64,000 nt of DNA from an uncultured Acetatifactor sp. (GCA_910584375.1 CAJUAH010000011.1:55380-119379); one strand, 5' to 3'. Shown: positions 50,249-59,100, numbered from the stretch's first letter. Numbers and translations are program-made. The notes: generated by a model not told the origin, from the sequence alone.

Positions 50249-50288
50249 GCAGTTTTTTGAGCGCGCCATGGGGTGCAGAGTATAGGCG

Positions 50289-50732
50289 TTACAACTTCTT
50301 CTTGGAGCGCTCGGTGTATTTCTCCTCGCAGTACTTGCAGCGGTAGATCTCTTTCTCCGGATCCGCCAGATAGAAGATATGGGGCAGTTCCTGTTCGATG
50401 GAAGTGATGCAGCGGGGATTGTGGCAGTGGATCACATTGCGGATCTGCTGGGGCAGCACCAGGTCTTTTTTGTCCACGATCTCGCCGTCCTTGATCACGT
50501 TGACGGTGATATTGTGGTCGATATAGGCCAGCACGTCCAGATCCAGCATATTTATGTCGCATTCTACCTTTAAAATATCCTTTTTGCCCATCTTGTTGCT
50601 GCGGGCGTTTTTGATGATGGCTACCGTGCAGTCCAGTTTGTCCAGGCCCAGATGTTCATAGATGGACAGGCTCTTTCCGGCTTTGATATGGTCCAGTACG
50701 AAACCTTCTTCGATCTTTCCTACATTTAACAT
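50289..50732 (-). CDS. pyrI: Aspartate carbamoyltransferase regulatory subunit
   Basis: The 147-residue protein has the N-terminal nucleotide-binding domain (LNVGKIEEGFVLDHIKAGKS, DCTVAIIKNARSNKMGKKDILK) and the C-terminal zinc domain with cysteines in IHCHNPRCITS and YRCKYCEEKY. PyrI forms the allosteric subunit of ATCase, inhibited by CTP and UTP in enterobacteria. It follows pyrB with an 18-bp gap. The GGAG site lies just upstream of ATG 50732. Confidence 0.97.
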   Translation of the reverse strand: MLNVGKIEEGFVLDHIKAGKSLSIYEHLGLDKLDCTVAIIKNARSNKMGKKDILKVECDINMLDLDVLAYIDHNITVNVIKDGEIVDKKDLVLPQQIRNVIHCHNPRCITSIEQELPHIFYLADPEKEIYRCKYCEEKYTERSKKKL

Positions 50733-50750
50733 AGTACTCCTTTCTGCGGC

Positions 50751-51662
50751 TTATGCCAGCTCCAGCAGCGTCAGGATCAGCGCCATGCGCACATAGACGC
50801 CGTACTGCACCTGTTTGAAATAGGCGGCTCTGGGGTCTTTGTCCACCTCCACCGAGATCTCGTTGACCCGGGGCAGGGGATGGAGCACCAGCATGTCCGG
50901 TTTGGCCAGCTCCATCTTGGCGGTGTCCAGAATATAGAAGTCTTTCAGGCGGATATAGTCTTCCTCGTTGAAAAAACGTTCCTTCTGCACCCGGGTCATG
51001 TACAGCAGATCCAGGCTGGGCATCACGTCTTCCAGGCTTGTGACCTCCTCGTAGGGGATGTTTTTGCCTTTCAGCATCTCCGTGATGTAGTCGGGGACTC
51101 GCAGTTCCTCCGGGGAGATGAACACAAAGCGGATATCCGTGTAGCGCACCAGAGCATGGATCAGGGAGTGTACGGTACGGCCGAACTTCAGGTCTCCGCA
51201 CAGACCGATGGTAAAGCCGCCCAGAGCGCCCTTTAAGCTGCGGATGGTCAGCAGATCCGTCAGGGTCTGGGTGGGGTGCTGGTGTCCGCCGTCCCCGGCG
51301 TTGATCACCGGGATCAGGGAGTGCTCCATGGCCACCATGGGAGCGCCCTCCTTGGGGTGGCGCATGGCACAGATGTCGGCGTAGCAGGAGATGACCCGTA
51401 TGGTGTCGGACACGCTCTCGCCCTTGGCGGCGGAGGAGGAACCTGCGTCGGAAAAACCGATGACGCTGCCCCCTAACCGGGTCATGGCGGACTCAAAACT
51501 CAGGCGCGTGCGGGTGCTGGGTTCATAAAAACAGGTGGCCAGGATCCTGCCGTCGCAGGCATGGGCGTACTTGGCCTTGTTGCGTTCAATGTCACCGGCC
51601 AGGTCAAAGAGCCGGTCCAGTTCCTGGGTGGTAAAATCCAAGGGACTCATCAAATGTCTCAT
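50751..51662 (-). CDS. pyrB: Aspartate carbamoyltransferase catalytic subunit
   Basis: The 303-residue enzyme makes carbamoyl-aspartate from carbamoyl phosphate and aspartate in pyrimidine synthesis. Active-site blocks are FYEPSTRTRLSFE, the 80s loop SSSAAKGESVSDT, and GDGGHQHPTQTLTDL. AGGAGG precedes ATG 51662. The pair pyrB-pyrI without other pyr genes matches many Clostridia. No PyrR-type attenuator was recognised in the 90-bp leader. Confidence 0.97.
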   Translation of the reverse strand: MRHLMSPLDFTTQELDRLFDLAGDIERNKAKYAHACDGRILATCFYEPSTRTRLSFESAMTRLGGSVIGFSDAGSSSAAKGESVSDTIRVISCYADICAMRHPKEGAPMVAMEHSLIPVINAGDGGHQHPTQTLTDLLTIRSLKGALGGFTIGLCGDLKFGRTVHSLIHALVRYTDIRFVFISPEELRVPDYITEMLKGKNIPYEEVTSLEDVMPSLDLLYMTRVQKERFFNEEDYIRLKDFYILDTAKMELAKPDMLVLHPLPRVNEISVEVDKDPRAAYFKQVQYGVYVRMALILTLLELA

Positions 51663-51748
51663 TTCTTCGTTCCTCCTAATTAAAATCGCTGCGCGATGGC
51701 ACTGAAGGGTAAAGATCCTTCGTGCGCTTTTGTGTCTTAAAGAAAAGC

Positions 51749-51767
51749 CGAAGAGAAAATCTCTTCG
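51749..51767 (-). terminator. Terminator of the nitroreductase gene
   Basis: On the minus strand CGAAGAGA and TCTCTTCG pair around TTT and are followed by GCTTTTCTTT. Confidence 0.75.
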
Positions 51768-51776
51768 ACTTTAACG

Positions 51777-52316
51777 TTACGACATATATGTGACCAGATC
51801 TTCCACGCTCTTGCGCTTGGGGGCCACGGGGGACTCTGCGGGATAGCCTACGGGAATGACGGCTACTACCTCTCTGTCCTCGGGAACGTTTAACAGAGCG
51901 GCTATCTTATCATCGTCAATGATACCCATAATGACAGTGCCGAGGCCCTTGTCATAGGCGGCCAGACAGAACGCCTCGCTGGCAACGCCCGCGTCAAACA
52001 TCTGCCAGCCGTCGCCCCGGTGGGTGGAATAGGAGCCGTCCCGCTCAAATCCGCTGCGGTTTTTGATGATGGTGACGACCACGGCCATAGGCGCCTGGTC
52101 GATGATGACGCCGTTGCCCGCATAGCCGGAAGTGCATTTGGCCACCTCCGCTTTCAGGCTGCCTTCCACGGCGATATATCTGACAATCTGCGTATGTTTC
52201 CAACTGGGAGCGTAGGACGCGGCCTCCACCACTTCGTCCATGAGCTGGTGGGAGACGGGCTGATCCGTGTAGGCGCGTATGCTCCGGCGTCCCATAATAC
52301 ATTCTCTGGCGTTCAT
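51777..52316 (-). CDS. Nitroreductase-family flavoprotein
   Basis: The 179-residue protein starts MNARECIMGRRSIRAYTDQPV, the FMN-binding RRSIR motif of nitroreductases, and continues with APSWKHTQIVRYIAVEG and GLGTVIMG, and ends VPEDREVVAVIPVGYPAE-PKRKSVEDL. It should be a homodimeric FMN enzyme using NAD(P)H; the substrate is unknown. ATG 52316 follows AGGAGG; the longer frame upstream to 52625 is not coding. It has its own terminator before pyrB. Confidence 0.92.
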   Translation of the reverse strand: MNARECIMGRRSIRAYTDQPVSHQLMDEVVEAASYAPSWKHTQIVRYIAVEGSLKAEVAKCTSGYAGNGVIIDQAPMAVVVTIIKNRSGFERDGSYSTHRGDGWQMFDAGVASEAFCLAAYDKGLGTVIMGIIDDDKIAALLNVPEDREVVAVIPVGYPAESPVAPKRKSVEDLVTYMS

Positions 52317-52467
52317 AAGTCTACCTCCTTTATTGTCCCATTTTTTCCATTCTAACACAACAGGCGGGAGGATGCAAAGAGTTTTTGCGGCGGATTTCAT
52401 AATGTGGTTGCGGGGCGGGCCGGGTTGTGGTAAGATGGACGCAGGGTAAGCAAAAGAGGAGGGCAAT

Positions 52468-52965
52468 ATGGGAATACTGAACAGACTGGTCAGCAGAGTC
52501 GTGAATACCGTGGTGGACGCGGCGGTGGATAATGTGATGGATTCGGTGCTTGGCAAAAAAGAACCGTCGGCAGCCGATACCACCGCAAAGGCGCTCAGCA
52601 CCGAACAGGAGAACAGGGCGGCCACAAAGCAGGAAAATTGCAGCGGGGAACGGCTGCTGCGCCAGCGGATCGAGGAGATCGCCGCCAGGGAGCTGCCTGA
52701 GTATGAGCTGCGCCAGAGGGTACCGTCCAGCGAGGTGAACGCTCTGGAGGGCTCCAGGGAGTTTTTTGACTACGGATTCTACCGCGACGGACGTCTGGTG
52801 GGGGTAGTCATGATTATGGAGAACAATAACGCGTACAGGTGTGTGGCGGTTCGCCGCGCCCAGCGCAGTTGCCAAAAGCAACAGGTGATATATATGAACT
52901 TCATGTCCTATATGATGAACCGACCGGAGTACATCTCCCAGCGGCTCAAGGCCAATCTGCCCTGA
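52468..52965 (+). CDS. Hypothetical protein with amphipathic N-terminus
   Basis: The 165-residue protein starts MGILNRLVSRVVNTVVDAAVDNVMDSVL, an amphipathic helix, then a disordered linker (KKEPSAADTTAKALSTE) and a compact C-terminal domain (ELPEYELRQRVPSSEVN, FDYGFYRDGRLVGVVMIMEN). I do not recognise the family. AGGAGGGCAAT precedes the start. The domain might be a small nuclease-like or restriction-like fold, but no catalytic set is evident. Confidence 0.7.
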   Translation: MGILNRLVSRVVNTVVDAAVDNVMDSVLGKKEPSAADTTAKALSTEQENRAATKQENCSGERLLRQRIEEIAARELPEYELRQRVPSSEVNALEGSREFFDYGFYRDGRLVGVVMIMENNNAYRCVAVRRAQRSCQKQQVIYMNFMSYMMNRPEYISQRLKANLP

Positions 52966-52989
52966 TCCGTTCGGCGTTATCCGGCGGGA

Positions 52990-53190
52990 GAGAGCGGTAC
53001 GGCATACATAACTGGCAGATTTTAAGAAGACATACACAGACAGAGAGGGAAATGCGGCACAGGCCGCGCCCGTGGCGGGCAAAGCCTGTCCCATACGCGC
53101 ATGAGGCGCGTATCCGGCGTAGCCGGAGTCTTGCGGGCGGCGGGGGCAGGTTCTGCTCAGTGTGAATAAGCATGGCTTATTCTTTCAAAG
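52990..53190. other. Hairpin-rich gap before the reverse transcriptase gene
   Basis: Within a 316-bp gap a GC-rich block holds several stems: ACAGGC/GCCTGT enclosing GCCCG/CGGGC (53059-53089 region), ATACGCGC/GCGCGTAT (53093-53113), TCCGGC/GCCGGA (53113-53127) and GAATAAG/CTTATTC (53164-53182). An AT-rich, pyrimidine-rich 90 bp follows up to the RT start. It may encode a structured RNA. Confidence 0.45.
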
Positions 53191-53281
53191 CTTTTTCCCT
53201 CTCTTTTTTAAAACTGTCTTTTCATATATTTTTACTTATGTATTTTTATTTATCAAATCATAGTAATAGATCGGACGATAT

Positions 53282-54508
53282 ATGGGCACAAATATTTTGG
53301 AGATGGCCGCCACTCGGGAAAGTTGGCTGGCCTTTTTAAATGAAAAGAAGGAGCGGCAGCATCTTGGGCGTCGGGAGGAGGAGCAGATCCGGGATTTTAT
53401 TGCCCGCGAGGGATACCTGCCGCTTGTCAGGGCGTGCAGGGAGGGCGCTTTTCCCTCCGGCCCGCCCCACAGGCGCACCGTCAACAAGGAAGGCAGCAGC
53501 AAGGCGAGAGTGGTGTACACCTACCCGGGGGACGAGGGGATTTTTTTTAAATTTATAGCCCACGGCCTGAACCGGTATGAGGATATCCTGGCGGACAACT
53601 GCTATGCCTTTCGCTGCCGGGTGGGGGTAAAAGAGGCCGTCCGGCGCTTGCAGACGGACAGGCGGGCGCGGGAGGGCTGGTGTCTGAAAATAGATATCCG
53701 CAATTATTTTAACTCCATAGACGTGGCGCTGCTGTTGCCCATGCTGGACTTTCTGCGGGGGGAGGATCCGGAGGTTCACGGTCTGCTGACGCGGCTGCTC
53801 TCCCAGGAGTTTGTGCTGGTGGGGGGCAAGCCGGTCAGAGAGTCCCACGGGGCCATGGCGGGGATGCCCCTCTCCCCCTTCCTCGCCAATCTGTATCTCT
53901 CCGGGATAGACCGCTTTTATGAAAAAGAGGGGGCGCTGTATCTGCGCTACTCCGACGACATCCTGCTCTTTGCGAGAGACCGGGAGGAGCTGCTGCGGCA
54001 AAAAGACCGGCTGTATGGGATGCTGGCGGCGCTGGGGCTGTCCGTGAATCCGGACAAGGTCAGCGTCACCGGGCCGGGGGAGGGCTTTGATTTCCTGGGC
54101 TTTGCCTTCCGGCAGGGGGAGATCGATCTGTCGGCCAACACGCTGCGCAAGGCCAAGGCGAAGATCCGGCGTAAGAGCGACGCCCTGCGGCGCTGGCAGC
54201 GGAAAAAGGGGCTGGATCCCCAGAAGGCTGCCGTGGGCCTGATCCATGCCATGAACCGGAAATTTTACGGCTGGGGCGATCCGCTGGAGGAGGACGGACA
54301 GGAGGACGCGTTTACCTGGAGCCGTTGGTTTTTTCCCCTGCTGACCACGGACCGGGGTCTGAGGGAGATAGACAGTTTTTTTCGGGAGTATATTCGCTAT
54401 GCCGTCACCGGGCGGCACTATAAGGGCAATTACCGGATTGCCCACGAACAGCTGCGGCAATGGGGTTATGTGAGCCTGGTGCATGCGTATTACCGGGCCA
54501 GGCGTTAA
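53282..54508 (+). CDS. Stand-alone reverse transcriptase
   Basis: The 408-residue protein has RT motifs: LKIDIRNYFNSID with catalytic D138, AGMPLSPFLANLYLSGID instead of the intron-type PQGG, and RYSDDILLFA with YSDD at 223-226. Motif 6/7 GLSVNPDKVSVT and FDFLGF follow. The C-terminal 150 residues are helical and basic (RKAKAKIRRKSDALRRWQRKK), with KFYGWGD. No maturase, HNH or integrase domain is visible, so it is not a standard group II intron protein. A domesticated or defence-related RT is likely. The ribosome site is poor; the start ATG 53282 is the first in frame. Confidence 0.88.
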   Translation: MGTNILEMAATRESWLAFLNEKKERQHLGRREEEQIRDFIAREGYLPLVRACREGAFPSGPPHRRTVNKEGSSKARVVYTYPGDEGIFFKFIAHGLNRYEDILADNCYAFRCRVGVKEAVRRLQTDRRAREGWCLKIDIRNYFNSIDVALLLPMLDFLRGEDPEVHGLLTRLLSQEFVLVGGKPVRESHGAMAGMPLSPFLANLYLSGIDRFYEKEGALYLRYSDDILLFARDREELLRQKDRLYGMLAALGLSVNPDKVSVTGPGEGFDFLGFAFRQGEIDLSANTLRKAKAKIRRKSDALRRWQRKKGLDPQKAAVGLIHAMNRKFYGWGDPLEEDGQEDAFTWSRWFFPLLTTDRGLREIDSFFREYIRYAVTGRHYKGNYRIAHEQLRQWGYVSLVHAYYRARR

Positions 54509-54609
54509 TTCGTATTAAAAACCGTAAATAGGATTGCTTTTTCAAGATTTTTCGAGTATATTGTAGATAGATTTCTAAAAGGCAGTATAAGACAGGGAGG
54601 ACGAGGCAT

Positions 54610-54984
54610 ATGGAATTTGTGGAAAGAAAACGCTGGCTGTTTTTGGGCCTGCCCTTTACTTTTACCAAGTATACGATCAAAGAGGACATGATCACTGTTG
54701 ACGCGGGGCTGCTCAAGACCGTGGAGAACGACTGTTATATGTATAAGGTGCAGGATGTGCAGCTCACCGCCACGCTGATGGAGAAGATCTTTCGTCTGGG
54801 GACCGTAGTCTGTTTTACCGGAGACACCACGGATCCCAAGCTGGAACTGATACACATTAAGAATGCCCGCGCCGTGAAGGATTTTATACTGGAGATGTCC
54901 GAGAAGGCCAGGATCAGGAGACGCACGGTGAATATGCTGGATATCGGTTCCGGAGATATGGCGGATATGGACGACGTGCAGTAG
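54610..54984 (+). CDS. PH-domain (bPH2/YdbS-like) protein
   Basis: The 124-residue soluble protein reads WLFLGLPFTFTKYTIKEDMITVDAGLL, ENDCYMYKVQDVQLTATLMEKIF and GTVVCFTGDTTDPKLELIHIKNA, the pattern of bacterial PH-like (PF03703) domains. No membrane helix is present, unlike in YdbS. GGGAGG precedes ATG 54610. Function unknown. It may be a cytoplasmic adaptor. Confidence 0.8.
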   Translation: MEFVERKRWLFLGLPFTFTKYTIKEDMITVDAGLLKTVENDCYMYKVQDVQLTATLMEKIFRLGTVVCFTGDTTDPKLELIHIKNARAVKDFILEMSEKARIRRRTVNMLDIGSGDMADMDDVQ

Positions 54985-55079
54985 GTTCCGGCGAGGGGAC
55001 GGCGTATCGCGCAGAGGAGAGGCGGACGGAGCGAGAGCAGGCGGGGAGGGGTAGAGACAGAGCCGGCAGGGCGGGTTTC

Positions 55080-55490
55080 TTACCCTTCCTCCGGCTTTGT
55101 CAGCAGCTTTTCAAACAGCAGCCCGGCTCCGAACCAATAGGGGGCGTAGTCCAGTCGGATGACCCGGTTGACGTTCCAGCGGGAACGGCTGTAATCCCAG
55201 GGACAGAGAGACTTGCGCCGCAGCAGCATACCGCTGACAAACTCCATGGAGAAGATCATGGACGTGTAGGTGAGCCCCCGGACGAACAGGGGTTTTTTCT
55301 TCATAAAGCGGAAAACGGGAGCCAGCAGGGCCGCGCAGCCGTAGATGGGAAACATCCATACGGAGGTGCTGCCCTCAAGGGAAAACTGCCTGCGGCGGAT
55401 TCTGCTCAGGGCGGTGAAGACGATCTCCATACACCAGCCCAGTATGCCGCAGTGGACAAAGTTATTCAAAAATTTGTGCATGCCTGACAC
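55080..55490 (-). CDS. Short CmpB-type membrane protein
   Basis: The 136-residue protein has about three helices and the PF06541-type pattern seen in the gene at 24009: GILGWCMEIVFTALS, MFPIYGCAALLAPVF, YTSMIFSMEFVSGMLL and WDYSRSRWNVNRVIRLDYAPYW. It is a minimal version without the coiled-coil tail. Start GTG 55490 after AAAGGA or ATG 55481. Function unknown. Confidence 0.75.
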   Translation of the reverse strand: MSGMHKFLNNFVHCGILGWCMEIVFTALSRIRRRQFSLEGSTSVWMFPIYGCAALLAPVFRFMKKKPLFVRGLTYTSMIFSMEFVSGMLLRRKSLCPWDYSRSRWNVNRVIRLDYAPYWFGAGLLFEKLLTKPEEG

Positions 55491-55658
55491 CGATCCTTTC
55501 GGGAGAAAGCGGCCATGGGGCCGGTCATTGTTCGTATATCGGTGTTAGTATGACCGTTTTGCGGGCGTAATATCCGCGCCGCCGCGCGAAATCTGATGGG
55601 AGCGGCAGCGTGGGCCCATGCCGCCGCGGCCCGGATGCGGCGCTTAAAGAGAGGGAAC

Positions 55659-56969
55659 ATGAAATATCAGGAAGTACTGGATTATATGGATTCTTTAAAA
55701 AGCTACGGCATCGTGCCGGGGCTTGACAGCGTCAGGGAGCTGTGCAGGCGGCTGGGCGATCCCCAGGACGGTCTTAAGTTTGTCCATGTGGCGGGCACCA
55801 ACGGAAAGGGTTCGGCGCTGGCCTATGTGTCCACCGTGCTTAAGTGCGCCGGATACCGGGTGGGAAGGTATATCTCTCCCACGATCCGGGAGTATCGGGA
55901 GCGTTTTCAGATAAACGGCCGCGTGATCACGCAAAAGGATCTGTGCGCTCTGGCGGACGAGGTAAAAGAGGTCTGTGACGCCATGCGCGCGGAGGGGCTG
56001 CCCCATCCCACGCCTTTCGAGGTGGAGACGGCTCTGGCTTTTTTATATTTTTACAGAAAAAAATGCGATCTGGTGGTGCTGGAGACAGGTATGGGCGGCA
56101 GACTGGACGCGACCAATGTGATCCGCCATACTCTGGTAGCGGTGCTTACGTCCATAAGTATGGATCATATGCAGTATCTGGGAAGTACGCTGGAGGCCAT
56201 CGCCGGGGAGAAAGCGGGGATATTAAAGCCGGGCTGCCGGGCAGTATCCGCGCAGCAGGAGCCCGAGGCCATGGAAGTGATACGCGTCAGGGCGCAGCAG
56301 CTTGGGATCCCTCTTACCGTGGCAGACATAAATCTGACGGGGCGGGTGCGCTACGGTCTGGAAAAACAGCGTTTTGACTATGACGGCATGAAGGATCTGG
56401 AGATAACCCTGGCGGGGCGCTGCCAGATCGGGAATGCGGCGCTGGCCGTGGAGACGTGTCGGGCGCTGCGGGAATGCGGCTATGCGATCCCGGATACCGC
56501 TCTGCGGCAGGGGCTGCGGGAGACGAGCTGGCCGGGCCGTTTTACGGTGCTGGGCCGCAGACCCCTCTTTGTGGCGGACGGAGCCCACAATGAGGACGCC
56601 GCAAGGGAGCTGGCGGCGTCCATAGAATTGTATTTTACAAACAGACGCATCATCTATATAATGGGGGTATTGAAAGATAAGGAATATGACAGGATCATAG
56701 AGCTGACGGCGCGCTACGCAGACCAGATCCTTACAGTGACCCCGCCGGGCAATCCCCGGGCCATGGGCAGTTATGAACTGGCGCAGGAGGCGGCCAAAGT
56801 CCATCCCCGGGTGACTGCCACGGACAGCCTGGAGGAGGCGGTGGAGCTTGCCCATCTGCTGGCGGGGAAAGAGGATGTGATCCTGGCATTCGGTTCCCTG
56901 TCTTATCTGGGCAGGCTCATGGAGATCATGGAACAGCGGGAGCGCAGGGAAAAGAAAAGGAAGGCTTGA
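55659..56969 (+). CDS. folC: Folylpolyglutamate/dihydrofolate synthase
   Basis: The 436-residue Mur-ligase-family enzyme has the P-loop VAGTNGKGSALAYVS, the substrate segment SPTIREYRERFQINGR, ETGMGGRLDATNVI and the late motif FVADGAHNEDAARELA. It adds glutamate to dihydropteroate or folates with ATP. ATG 55659 follows GAGAGGG; the frame is open to 55596. It heads the folate cluster folC-folE-HD-folP-folBK, all in the same direction with short gaps. Confidence 0.95.
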   Translation: MKYQEVLDYMDSLKSYGIVPGLDSVRELCRRLGDPQDGLKFVHVAGTNGKGSALAYVSTVLKCAGYRVGRYISPTIREYRERFQINGRVITQKDLCALADEVKEVCDAMRAEGLPHPTPFEVETALAFLYFYRKKCDLVVLETGMGGRLDATNVIRHTLVAVLTSISMDHMQYLGSTLEAIAGEKAGILKPGCRAVSAQQEPEAMEVIRVRAQQLGIPLTVADINLTGRVRYGLEKQRFDYDGMKDLEITLAGRCQIGNAALAVETCRALRECGYAIPDTALRQGLRETSWPGRFTVLGRRPLFVADGAHNEDAARELAASIELYFTNRRIIYIMGVLKDKEYDRIIELTARYADQILTVTPPGNPRAMGSYELAQEAAKVHPRVTATDSLEEAVELAHLLAGKEDVILAFGSLSYLGRLMEIMEQRERREKKRKA

Positions 56970-56987
56970 CGGAAAGGACTGACAGAC

Positions 56988-57542
56988 ATGATAGATCGGG
57001 AGAAAATAGAGCAGGGCGTAAAGCTGCTGCTGGAGGGGATCGGCGAGGACGTCTCCAGGGAGGGCCTGACGGACACCCCCGACAGAGTGGCCCGGATGTA
57101 CGAGGAGATCTTTTGCGGTATGGAGGAGGATGCGGGAGAGCATCTGTCCAAAGTATTTGCCGCGGAGAATGAGGGCGTGGTGCTGGAGAAGGATATCGTC
57201 TTTTACTCCACCTGCGAGCATCATATGATGCCCTTTTTTGGCAGGGCCCATATCGCTTATCTGCCCCAGGGCAAGGTGGTGGGGCTCAGCAAGCTGGCCC
57301 GGACGGTGGAAGTCTATGCACGCAGGCTCCAGATCCAGGAGCGGATGACGGGGCAGATTGCGGACGCCGTCATGGAGCATCTAAAACCGAGGGGGGTCAT
57401 GGTGATCCTGGAGGCGGAACATATGTGCATGACCATGCGGGGCATCAAAAAGCCCGGAACGGGCACCGTGACCGTAGCGGTGCGGGGGGCTTTTGAGGAT
57501 AATGCGCTGCAGGAGCAGGTGTGGCATATGCTGCGGCTGTAG
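56988..57542 (+). CDS. folE: GTP cyclohydrolase I
   Basis: The 184-residue enzyme converts GTP to 7,8-dihydroneopterin triphosphate, the first step of folate synthesis. Zinc and catalytic residues lie in FYSTCEHHMMPFFGRAHIAYLPQGKVVGLSKLAR and in EHMCMTMRGIKKPG (both stretches given here as markers at residues 65-98 and 143-156). Length is normal for FolE type I. GGAAAGG precedes ATG 56988. Confidence 0.96.
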   Translation: MIDREKIEQGVKLLLEGIGEDVSREGLTDTPDRVARMYEEIFCGMEEDAGEHLSKVFAAENEGVVLEKDIVFYSTCEHHMMPFFGRAHIAYLPQGKVVGLSKLARTVEVYARRLQIQERMTGQIADAVMEHLKPRGVMVILEAEHMCMTMRGIKKPGTGTVTVAVRGAFEDNALQEQVWHMLRL

Positions 57543-57554
57543 GGGAGTGCGCGG

Positions 57555-58037
57555 ATGGAACGTGTGAACAGGATATTAAGTAATCCGGTATTTTTAGATA
57601 ATTTGCGTAAAAACGAGGGGGCAGAAGAGGGGCGTATCTTCTGCCATCATAATATGGAGCATTTTTTGGATGTGGCACGGATCGCCATGCTGTTGAACCT
57701 TCAGGAGGGTTTGGGTATTGCCCAGGATACGGTGTATGGGGCGGCGTTGCTGCACGATATCGGGCGGCATGAGCAGTACGGGGCAGGAACGCCCCATGAG
57801 GTTGCCAGCGCCCGGATCGCCCTGGAAATACTGGCGGACTGCGGATACAGCCGGGAGGAGGCAGGGGAGATCGCGGAGGCCATCGCCCAGCACCGGGATA
57901 GCTGTGCGGCGGGGAAGGCGGATCTGGCCGGTATACTGTACCGGGCGGACAAGGCCAGCAGGGCCTGCTTTTGCTGTAAGGCGCAAGGACAGTGCAACTG
58001 GAGTGCAGAGCGAAAGAATCTGGAACTGCGCTGGTGA
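57555..58037 (+). CDS. HD-domain phosphohydrolase in the folate operon
   Basis: The 160-residue protein has the HD-superfamily set: H31-H32 region (FCHHNMEHFLDVARI), the paired LLHDIGRHEQYG and a distal HRDS. The C-terminus has a Cys-rich stretch (ACFCCKAQGQC). It sits between folE and folP with 12- and 17-bp gaps. Folate pathways need a phosphatase for dihydroneopterin triphosphate that is often unidentified, and an HD enzyme placed here could supply it. That role is inference. AGGGGAG precedes the start. Confidence 0.85.
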   Translation: MERVNRILSNPVFLDNLRKNEGAEEGRIFCHHNMEHFLDVARIAMLLNLQEGLGIAQDTVYGAALLHDIGRHEQYGAGTPHEVASARIALEILADCGYSREEAGEIAEAIAQHRDSCAAGKADLAGILYRADKASRACFCCKAQGQCNWSAERKNLELRW

Positions 58038-58054
58038 GGGAGGAGGTATGGCAT

Positions 58055-58909
58055 ATGAAGATAGGCGGCAGGGAATTTGACGTAAAAAACCAGACCTATG
58101 TGATGGGTATACTGAATGTGACCCCGGATTCTTTTTCCGACGGGGGAAAATGGAACAGCATGGATCGGGCGCTGAAACATGTGGAGGAAATGCTTGCGGA
58201 GGGCATGGATATCCTGGATATCGGCGGGGAATCCACCAGGCCGGGAACCGATTACAGTATGCCGGAGCAGGAGGAGATGGAGCGGGTGCTGCCCTGTATC
58301 GAGGCGGTGAGGGCCCGCTTTGATGTTCCCATTTCTCTGGATACCTATAAAAGCCGGGTGGCAGAGGCGGGCATTGCCGCCGGTGTGGATCTGATCAACG
58401 ATATATGGGGACTGCGGCGGGATGCGGACATGGGGAGAGTGATCGCGGAGCATGGCGCAGCCTGCTGTCTGATGCACAACCGACGCACAACCGTACAGAA
58501 AGACGGCGTTGAAAACACGGAGAACCCGTTTGGATATCAAAACTTTCTGGAGGATGTGAAAGCGGATCTGGCCTCGTCCGTAGAATTGGCCCGGCAGGCC
58601 GGAATCCCTCAGGAGAGGATTATTTTAGACCCTGGAGTGGGATTTGCCAAGAGCTATGAGCAGAATCTGGTGATTCTCAATCGCCTGGACGCTTTACAAT
58701 CTCTGGGGTATCCCTTACTGCTGGGAACCAGCCGCAAATCGGTGGTGGGTCTGACGCTGCATCTGCCCGTGACACAGCGGCTGGAGGGGACGCTGGCGAC
58801 CACGGTGTTGGGCGTACTCAAAGGCTGTATCTTTGTGCGGGTTCATGACGTGAAGGAGAATGTGCGGGCCATCCGTATGACTCGGGCGATCCTGGGGGCG
58901 GAAGGCTGA
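58055..58909 (+). CDS. folP: Dihydropteroate synthase
   Basis: The 284-residue TIM-barrel enzyme joins p-aminobenzoate to hydroxymethyl-dihydropterin pyrophosphate and is the target of sulfonamides. Signature segments are VMGILNVTPDSFSDGGKW, DIGGESTRPG, SLDTYKS, INDIWGL, ILDPGVGFAKS and GTSRKS. ATG 58055 follows GGAGGTATGGCAT; the frame extends upstream into the HD gene but without a site. Confidence 0.96.
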   Translation: MKIGGREFDVKNQTYVMGILNVTPDSFSDGGKWNSMDRALKHVEEMLAEGMDILDIGGESTRPGTDYSMPEQEEMERVLPCIEAVRARFDVPISLDTYKSRVAEAGIAAGVDLINDIWGLRRDADMGRVIAEHGAACCLMHNRRTTVQKDGVENTENPFGYQNFLEDVKADLASSVELARQAGIPQERIILDPGVGFAKSYEQNLVILNRLDALQSLGYPLLLGTSRKSVVGLTLHLPVTQRLEGTLATTVLGVLKGCIFVRVHDVKENVRAIRMTRAILGAEG

Positions 58910-58963
58910 CGGATGCAGGCACAGTGAAACGAAAGGCTGACGGATGCAGGCACAGCGAAACGG
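58902..58963. repeat. Two-copy 31-bp tandem repeat after folP
   Basis: The unit beginning AAGGCTGACGGATGCAGGC occurs at 58902 and 58933 with one or two differences. The first copy includes the folP stop codon. It looks like a local slippage duplication. Confidence 0.75.
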
Positions 58964-59100
58964 AGGGCTGCCAGAGAGCGTCACAGGAGTACGGGGCCAG
59001 GATTGACCGGGAGAATCACAGGCCAGTCAGGCCGCACGCAGAGGGCGCGATACCATGTCGGTACATGATATGAGGAATAAATACCGCAGGAGGACGAGGG

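Noticed and set aside
53000..53281. Retron msr-msd or diversity-generating retroelement at the RT gene
   Set aside because: No a1/a2 inverted pair with a branching G and TTTT-type msd stem could be defined, and no template/variable repeat pair was seen near the RT. A new type is not excluded, so the RT is kept as a finding.
55500..55658. THF riboswitch before folC
   Set aside because: The GC-rich hairpins there do not carry the conserved THF core words.
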